Shown here one piece after another: positions 4,153 through 8,436 of a DNA stretch of 8,436 nucleotides. Origin of the DNA: Ancylobacter sp. IITR112 (GTDB lineage: Bacteria > Pseudomonadota > Alphaproteobacteria > Rhizobiales > Xanthobacteraceae); NCBI RefSeq assembly GCF_041415945.1, contig NZ_JBGCUS010000008.1, positions 1 through 8,436 on the forward strand, read 5' to 3'. Position 1 is the stretch's first letter, and each line of letters starts with the position of its first letter. The translations under genes and the position numbers were made by a program. The notes under the pieces were generated by a model. The model saw nothing but the letters and a program-made list of their open reading frames with translations. It was not told where the DNA came from and searched no databases.

Positions 4153-6072
4153 TCATCGCACCGCTTCCTTCCGGTGGAATCTGTTTTCGCCGACGCAGCT
4201 TCTCATGTCGTCGCGGCGGAACCAGATGGCCCGCCCGCAGCGCAGCGGCGGATTGCCCGCCGTGAACACGATCTGCTCGTCGGCGCGCATGCGCAGGACC
4301 TCGTGCGGCAGGATCAGCGGACGGCGCGCCAGCTGCTTCGAGCGCGTGCGCGACGATCCCGACATCTGCGAGGAGCGGCTGAGCTGGTCGACCTCGACCG
4401 TGGTATCGCCGCAGCGCTTGGAGATGTAGTCGGCGGTCTCCGGATCGTTGATCGCGGCGAAGCTGATCCACGACGCCGACTCGAACCATTTCGAGGTGGC
4501 ATCGCGGCCGCCATAGGCCTCACGCATCTGCCCGATCGACTGGAACAGCAGCGTCATGGTGATGCCGTATTTGCGGCCGGCGTCGCGGGCGGTCTCCAGG
4601 ATGCGCAGGAAGCCGAGCCGGGCGACCTCGTCGAGCAGGAACAGGGAACGATCCTTCACCTCGCCATTGCGGTTGTAGATCGCGTTCATCAGCGCGCCGA
4701 TGATGACGCGGGCCAGTCCCGGATGCGCCTCCAGCACTTTCAGATCGAGCGCGATGAAGATGTCGGTCCCGCCGTCGGCGAGCTCGTCGGTGGTGAAGCT
4801 GTGGCCGGAGATCAGGGCCGCGTAGTTCGGATAGGACAGCCAGTGCGTTTCCTTCACCGCATTGGCGTAGACCCCGGAGAAGGTCTCCGGCGTCATGTTG
4901 ACGAACACCGCGACATTCTCCTTCACGAAGTCCGATCCCGACTGTTCGTAGATCCTCGTCAGCCGCTCCCGCAGCTTCGGCTCAGGCTCGGAGAGATTGG
5001 CGCGCACCTGCCGGAGCGTCTGGTCCTTCTGTTCCGTATGACCCGACAGGCAGACGTCCGCGATCAGCGCGGTGAGAAGCTGCATCGCGGAGGCGCGAAA
5101 GAAGTCGTCGCGGGCGGAGGCCTGGCGGGCCGTGTCGGTCATCACCCAGGTCGCGACCGCGACGATGTCCTCTTCCTTCGTGCCGCCGAAACGCCCGATC
5201 CAGTCGAGCGCGTTGAAGCCGGTGGCGGCATCGGCCGGGTCGAGCACCACCACCTTGCGGCCCGCCTTGCGCCGATGGCCGCTCACCATCGGCGCAACCT
5301 CCGATGAGGGGTCGAGCACCACGAGGCCGCCGCCCCATTTCAAGGCCGAGGGAATCGTCACCGACGTGGTCTTGAAGCCGCCGGAGCCGGCGAAGACGAT
5401 GCCGTGCGAGGAGCCGAACGAGCCGTCGAAGCAGAGCAGCGGTGAGCGTCCGCCGCTGCCCCAGGTCTCGCGGCTGTCGGCACGGAACGCGATGCCGGCG
5501 ACGGAATCGCGATCGACCCGGTAGCGCTCGCCGATGACGATGCCGCCGGCATCGCCGAACAGCTTGCCGGCCGCTTCCATCCGCATCCAGTCGGTCTCGC
5601 CATGGATCGCACGTCGGCCCTTGATGCGGCGCGGCGTCGCTGCTGCTAAGGCGGCATTTCCCTTGATGGCGACGCGTAGCGCGAACATCGCGCTAACCAG
5701 CGCGATCGCCGCGCCGATCATCGTTCCCGGATCGGCATAGGCAAGCACGGATTGCCCCGCCGGCACGCGGTCCGCCAGAGCGGCGAGGCGCGCGCCCTCG
5801 CGGATGACGGCGATACCGATGACGGCCGCGCTTCCGGCTACGACGCCCCATCCGACCGCCCGGATCGCGATCGCGCCGGCCGCGGCGAAGAGCAGGATCA
5901 ATCCGACCCCGCCAGTTAGCGCATAGGGTAGCGCGAGCCCGGCACGGCCGAGCATCAGCCGCGCCGCCTCGGTTTTACCGAAGCCCGCCAGCCAGTGCTC
6001 GGCGCCGGTCGTCGTGATCGCCACGGTGATCATGATCGCCGCCTGCAGGCCCGCGAGAAGCACCCTATTCAT
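4153..6072 (-). CDS. traG: Conjugal transfer coupling protein TraG (T4CP, Ti type)
   Basis: This encodes a 639-residue type IV coupling protein, an inner-membrane ATPase that brings the TraA-bound DNA to the mating channel. Hydrophobic segments at about residues 5-20, 48-70, 73-92 and 116-134 form the membrane domain. The ATPase domain follows: a P-loop GSGGFKTTS (229-237), [10 protein letters not shown] (250-259), and the Walker [12 protein letters not shown] (477-487). [13 protein letters not shown] and LLFQSIGQ (508-515) segments after it are typical of the family. The length matches Ti-type TraG. The P-loop has Phe233 before the Lys in place of the usual Gly; I believe this occurs in rhizobial TraG proteins but cannot check. 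The ATG at 6072 overlaps the traD stop by 8 bases and has only a weak ribosome site, suggesting translational coupling. It is downstream of traC and traD and upstream of DUF1173. No trb/virB channel genes are visible next to it. Confidence 0.96.
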   Translation of the reverse strand: MNRVLLAGLQAAIMITVAITTTGAEHWLAGFGKTEAARLMLGRAGLALPYALTGGVGLILLFAAAGAIAIRAVGWGVVAGSAAVIGIAVIREGARLAALADRVPAGQSVLAYADPGTMIGAAIALVSAMFALRVAIKGNAALAAATPRRIKGRRAIHGETDWMRMEAAGKLFGDAGGIVIGERYRVDRDSVAGIAFRADSRETWGSGGRSPLLCFDGSFGSSHGIVFAGSGGFKTTSVTIPSALKWGGGLVVLDPSSEVAPMVSGHRRKAGRKVVVLDPADAATGFNALDWIGRFGGTKEEDIVAVATWVMTDTARQASARDDFFRASAMQLLTALIADVCLSGHTEQKDQTLRQVRANLSEPEPKLRERLTRIYEQSGSDFVKENVAVFVNMTPETFSGVYANAVKETHWLSYPNYAALISGHSFTTDELADGGTDIFIALDLKVLEAHPGLARVIIGALMNAIYNRNGEVKDRSLFLLDEVARLGFLRILETARDAGRKYGITMTLLFQSIGQMREAYGGRDATSKWFESASWISFAAINDPETADYISKRCGDTTVEVDQLSRSSQMSGSSRTRSKQLARRPLILPHEVLRMRADEQIVFTAGNPPLRCGRAIWFRRDDMRSCVGENRFHRKEAVR

Positions 6073-6280
6073 GATCGTGCCCGAAGGCTTCCGCGCCGAT
6101 GGCGCTGAGCCGCGTTCGCTCGGCCTCGTCCTCGCTGGCGCGGCGATGCCCGTCGATCAGCAAGCCGAGAAGCAGTGCGCGCTTCTCGTAGCGCAGCCCC
6201 GCCTTCACGATCAGCCCGCCGAGCTCGATCTTCTCGCGCGTGTCCTTCTTGCGGGCGTCCGATGAGCTCGACCTGTGCAT
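6065..6280 (-). CDS. traD: Conjugal transfer protein TraD (Ti type)
   Basis: This encodes a 71-residue protein from the ATG at 6280, the usual size of Ti-type TraD, a small accessory protein encoded between traC and traG that is unrelated to the F-plasmid coupling protein of the same name. The family core is [20 protein letters not shown] (residues 11-30) followed by a helical [13 protein letters not shown]. The start chosen lies 4 bases after the traC stop with GAGG 10 bases upstream. In-frame ATGs at 6346 and 6400 would extend the protein into traC by 22 or 40 residues of Arg/Ala-rich sequence and are less likely. The stop overlaps the traG start by 8 bases. Its exact role is unknown; it is presumed to act in the relaxosome or in coupling to TraG. 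Confidence 0.88.
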   Translation of the reverse strand: MHRSSSSDARKKDTREKIELGGLIVKAGLRYEKRALLLGLLIDGHRRASEDEAERTRLSAIGAEAFGHDHE

Positions 6281-6284
6281 GCGC

Positions 6285-6581
6285 TCAAGCCTCGCGATCG
6301 CCGCCCTGAGGCGCGCCAGCCGCGAGCGTCGTGGACGCCCCGCCATTTGGCTGCCGGCCTGCGCCGCCCTTTCTCCCGGTCGATGCGCCACTGTCGCCAC
6401 GAAACCGTTTCGCCACCACCTCGAAGGCCGAGAGCAGCGCCGTCTCCTCGATCTCGATCTCGCCGAGACCGGCCTTCAGCGCGATCCGACCGATGCGTTC
6501 GGCCTCGCGCGTCTCGGCCTGCCGCAGCTGGTCCTGCAGCCTGGCGATTTCCTCTCTGATCTGTCGCGACGGCTTCTTCAT
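6285..6581 (-). CDS. traC: Conjugal transfer protein TraC (Ti type)
   Basis: This encodes a 98-residue Ti-type TraC, a presumed relaxosome accessory that acts with TraA at oriT. The N-terminal half is helical and charged ([21 protein letters not shown], residues 9-29), likely a short coiled coil. It continues into the conserved [18 protein letters not shown] (29-46), [14 protein letters not shown] (49-62), and a Gly/Ser/Ala-rich basic tail that is probably disordered. The start ATG at 6581 has GGAAGG 9 bases upstream. It is the first gene of the minus-strand traC-traD-traG run and faces away from traA across the oriT. Regulation may involve the hairpins at 6652-6684. No quorum-sensing tra box is seen in its upstream region. 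Confidence 0.92.
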   Translation of the reverse strand: MKKPSRQIREEIARLQDQLRQAETREAERIGRIALKAGLGEIEIEETALLSAFEVVAKRFRGDSGASTGRKGGAGRQPNGGASTTLAAGAPQGGDREA

Positions 6582-6651
6582 TCCGGTTGACCTTCCGCTG
6601 TCCGGTTTCTGCTGGATCGAGGCCCAGCTTTCCCCGGATGAGCGCCAGCGG

Positions 6652-6684
6652 CGACTAGTAAAAAAGCTAGTCGGCGAAGCCGAC
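6652..6684 (-). terminator. Possible intrinsic terminator with overlapping alternative hairpin upstream of traC
   Basis: Read on the minus strand, GTCGGC ttc GCCGAC (6684-6670) is a perfect 6-bp stem with a 3-base loop, followed by TAGC and six T (6665-6660): a compact Rho-independent terminator. The second arm overlaps another perfect 7-bp pair, CGACTAG (6673-6667) with CTAGTCG (6658-6652), which encloses the T run. The two folds share four bases and cannot coexist, as in attenuators. It would stop or control minus-strand transcripts arriving from the oriT side before traC. Confidence 0.55.
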
Positions 6685-6725
6685 GCCGTTTGAGATCATC
6701 CCGGCCGTTCCGAAGGAGCGGCATC

Positions 6726-6758
6726 CAAGGGCGCAGTAATACGTCGCTGGTGCGACGT
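6726..6758. other. oriT: Origin of transfer (oriT), RSF1010/Ti type
   Basis: An inverted repeat ACGTCGC/GCGACGT (6741-6747 and 6752-6758, 4-base loop) stands beside CAAGGGCGCAGTAATA. Read on the minus strand this gives the repeat, then TATTACTGCGCCCTTG, which resembles the nic region of the RSF1010/Ti (MobQ) family, where cleavage falls between G and CCCT. The expected nick is on the minus strand between 6732 and 6731. The position fits the Ti arrangement: between traC and the divergent traA, whose product is the matching relaxase. Confidence 0.85.
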
Positions 6759-6763
6759 GCTGC

Positions 6764-6784
6764 GCCGGCCCTGGCGGGGCCGGC
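6764..6784 (+). repeat. 8-bp hairpin in the traA leader
   Basis: GCCGGCCC (6764-6771) pairs perfectly with GGGCCGGC (6777-6784) around a 5-base loop, starting 5 bases after the oriT repeat and ending 50 bases before the traA start. It could be an outer part of oriT or a leader structure on the traA mRNA. There is no T run. Confidence 0.55.
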
Positions 6785-6834
6785 CTCTCCCGACGAACAC
6801 GCCGTTCGAGACCTCGAGGGGAGACGCCGTCACC

Positions 6835-8436
6835 GTGGCGATCACGCATTTCACGCCCCAGCTCATCGGCCGCGGCAATGGCCGCAGCGCCTTGCTGTCG
6901 GCCGCGTATCGCCATTGCGCGCGGATGGAATACGAGGCCGAGGCCCGCACGGTCGACTATTCCAACAAGCGCAATCTCGCCCATGAGGAATTCCTGCTGC
7001 CGGCCGACGCGCCGGAATGGGCGCGGGCGCTGATCGCCGACCGCTCGGTCGCCGGCGCCGTGGAGGCGTTCTGGAACAGGGTCGAAGCGTTCGAGAGGCG
7101 CGAGGATGCGCAGTTCGCCCGGGAATTCATCATCGCGCTGCCCGTGGAGCTGTCCAAGGAGCAGAACATCGCGCTGATGCGGCAGTTCGTCCTCGAGCAG
7201 GTGCTGGCGCGCGGGCAGGTCGCCGACTGGGTCTATCACGACGAGCCGGGCAATCCGCACGTCCACCTGATGACGACGCTGCGCCCGCTGACCGAGGACG
7301 GCTTCGGACCGAAACGCATCCCCGTCATCGGCGAGGATGGCGAGGTCCTGCGCAACCAGGCCGGCAAGATCGTCTATCGACTCTGGTCGGGCGAGAAGAC
7401 CGAGTTCCTGGAGCAGCGCAATGGCTGGCTCGATCTGCAGAACCAGCATCTGGCGCTCGCCGGCCTGGAGATCCGAGTCGACGGGCGGTCCTATGCCGAG
7501 CGCGGCATCGACCTGGTGCCGACGACGCATATCGGCGTCGGCGCCAAGGCGATCCAGCGCAAGTCGTCGCGCGAGGGCGAGGCGGTCGATCTCGAACGGC
7601 TGAAGCTGTTCGAGGCGCAGCGCAGCGAAAACAGGCGGCGCATTCTGCTGCGGCCTGAGATCGTGCTCGACCTGCTGTCGTCGGAGAAGAGCGTCTTCGA
7701 GCAGCGCGATATCGCCAAGGTGCTGCATCGCTATGTCGACGATGCAGGCACCTTCCAGCAGCTGATGGCGCGTATCCTCCAGAGCCCGGAGCTCCTGCGC
7801 ATCGAGCGCGAGAGCGTCGACTTCGCGACCGGGGAGAGAATGCCGGCGCGCTATACGACGCGCGAGCTCATCCGTGTCGAGGCCGGCATGGCGCGTCAGG
7901 CGATCTGGCTTTCCGGGCGAAGCTCACATGGCGTTCGCGAGCGCTTGCTGGAGCAGGTGTTTGCCCGCCATGAGCGACTCTCCGAAGAGCAGCGCACGGC
8001 GATCGAGCATGTGACGAAGCCGGGCGGGATCGCCGCCGTCGTCGGCCGCGCCGGCGCCGGCAAGACCACCATGATGAAGGCGGCGCGCGAGGCTTGGGAA
8101 CTTGCCGGCTGCCGTGTCGTCGGCGCCGCACTCGCGGGCAAGGCGGCCGAGGGTCTGGAGAAGGAAGCCGGCATCCAGAGCCGCACGTTGGCGTCCTGGG
8201 AGCTGCGCTGGAAGCAGGGCAGGGACACGCTCGATTCCGGCACCGTCCTCGTGCTCGACGAAGCCGGCATGGTCGCCTCCAAGCAGATGGCGCGCTTCGT
8301 CGAAGCGGCGGTGAAGGCCGGCGCCAAGCTGGTGCTCGTCGGCGATCCCGACCAGCTTCAGCCGATCGAGGCGGGGGCGGCGTTCCGCGCCATCGTCGAG
8401 CGCATCGGCTATGCCGAACTCGAGACGATCTATCGG
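6835..8436 (+). CDS. traA: Ti-type relaxase/helicase TraA (MobQ), 3' end beyond window
   Basis: This encodes the N-terminal 534 residues of TraA, the relaxase that nicks oriT, stays bound to the 5' end and unwinds the DNA; full-length members have about 1,100 residues. The relaxase domain shows SAAYRHCARMEY (22-33) with Tyr25 as the likely nucleophile, and the histidine cluster HDEPGNPHVH (135-144), with His135, His142 and His144 as metal ligands. A RecD/TraI-like helicase domain begins near 385: RLSEEQRTAI (381-390), Walker A GRAGAGKTT (404-412), Walker B VLVLDEAGMV (471-480) and GDPDQLQPIEAG (503-514). The start is a GTG at 6835 with GGGGAG about 11 bases upstream, and the family N-terminus (VAITHFTPQLIGRGNGRS) begins there. 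No stop occurs before the window end. It is transcribed away from traC, with oriT in between. Confidence 0.96.
   Translation, partial: MAITHFTPQLIGRGNGRSALLSAAYRHCARMEYEAEARTVDYSNKRNLAHEEFLLPADAPEWARALIADRSVAGAVEAFWNRVEAFERREDAQFAREFIIALPVELSKEQNIALMRQFVLEQVLARGQVADWVYHDEPGNPHVHLMTTLRPLTEDGFGPKRIPVIGEDGEVLRNQAGKIVYRLWSGEKTEFLEQRNGWLDLQNQHLALAGLEIRVDGRSYAERGIDLVPTTHIGVGAKAIQRKSSREGEAVDLERLKLFEAQRSENRRRILLRPEIVLDLLSSEKSVFEQRDIAKVLHRYVDDAGTFQQLMARILQSPELLRIERESVDFATGERMPARYTTRELIRVEAGMARQAIWLSGRSSHGVRERLLEQVFARHERLSEEQRTAIEHVTKPGGIAAVVGRAGAGKTTMMKAAREAWELAGCRVVGAALAGKAAEGLEKEAGIQSRTLASWELRWKQGRDTLDSGTVLVLDEAGMVASKQMARFVEAAVKAGAKLVLVGDPDQLQPIEAGAAFRAIVERIGYAELETIYR

Noticed and set aside
2778..4265. 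495-codon open frame on the plus strand
   Set aside because: It lies antisense to the DUF1173 gene and overlaps the end of the 168-aa gene; its composition is typical of a GC-rich shadow frame.
4174..5307. 377-codon open frame on the plus strand
   Set aside because: It is antisense to the traG ATPase domain, which carries the clear family motifs.
6278..6400. Longer TraD starts at 6346 or 6400
   Set aside because: They would overlap traC by 60-115 bases and add non-conserved Arg/Ala-rich sequence; the start at 6280 gives the usual 71-residue family size.
6587..6615. Promoter from TTGACC at 6587-6592
   Set aside because: The hexamer is good but the matching -10 position (TGCTGG) is poor, and it points towards traA from inside the traC leader.
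6582..6834. Quorum-sensing tra box (TraR site) between traC and traA
   Set aside because: No 18-bp dyad of the TraR type was found; the dyads present are the oriT repeat and the hairpins listed.
6667..7728. 353-codon open frame on the minus strand
   Set aside because: It is antisense to traA, whose relaxase motifs are unambiguous; it has no recognisable product and is explained by high GC content.

Overview
The window is a GC-rich stretch that looks like the DNA-processing end of a conjugative plasmid or integrative conjugative element from an alphaproteobacterium, most likely Hyphomicrobiales (rhizobia and relatives). The case rests on a Ti-plasmid-type transfer block (traG, traD, traC, an oriT, and a divergent traA) and on accessory families common on such elements: DUF736, DUF1173, a stand-alone WGR protein and a small thermonuclease. 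Codon use and GC content look uniform, so the order cannot be resolved further, and a sphingomonad host is not excluded.

Layout from left to right. 1-288 is a non-coding, strongly structured region with a perfect 17-bp inverted repeat, leading into a DUF736 gene (289-603, +) and a small acidic protein (672-866, +). A GC-rich hairpin separates these from a convergent minus-strand pair, a membrane-anchored thermonuclease (1250-1723) followed by a WGR protein (917-1165), with a perfect 10-bp hairpin between the two. 1724-2323 is a 600-base region without a convincing gene. It holds a palindrome, four hairpins in a row, and a hairpin that covers the ribosome binding site of the next gene, an unrecognised 168-aa protein (2324-2830, +). 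An 11-bp hairpin separates that gene from the convergent DUF1173 gene (2892-4088, -).

Upstream of DUF1173 on the same strand lie traG (4153-6072), traD (6065-6280) and traC (6285-6581), tightly packed as an operon. Between traC and the divergent traA is a 253-base region with a RSF1010/Ti-type oriT (inverted repeat plus nic core near 6726-6758) and a possible terminator/antiterminator pair on the traC side. traA (6835 onward, +) starts with GTG and runs off the right edge. The 534 visible residues hold the MobQ relaxase domain and the first helicase motifs.

Working model: TraA nicks oriT, TraC and TraD are relaxosome accessories, and TraG couples the relaxosome to a mating channel whose genes (trb/virB) are not in this window. 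DUF736, DUF1173, the WGR protein, the thermonuclease and the two unrecognised proteins are accessory cargo or establishment functions whose roles the sequence does not reveal. The most unusual aspect is how many perfect inverted repeats sit in the gaps between genes and at ribosome binding sites.
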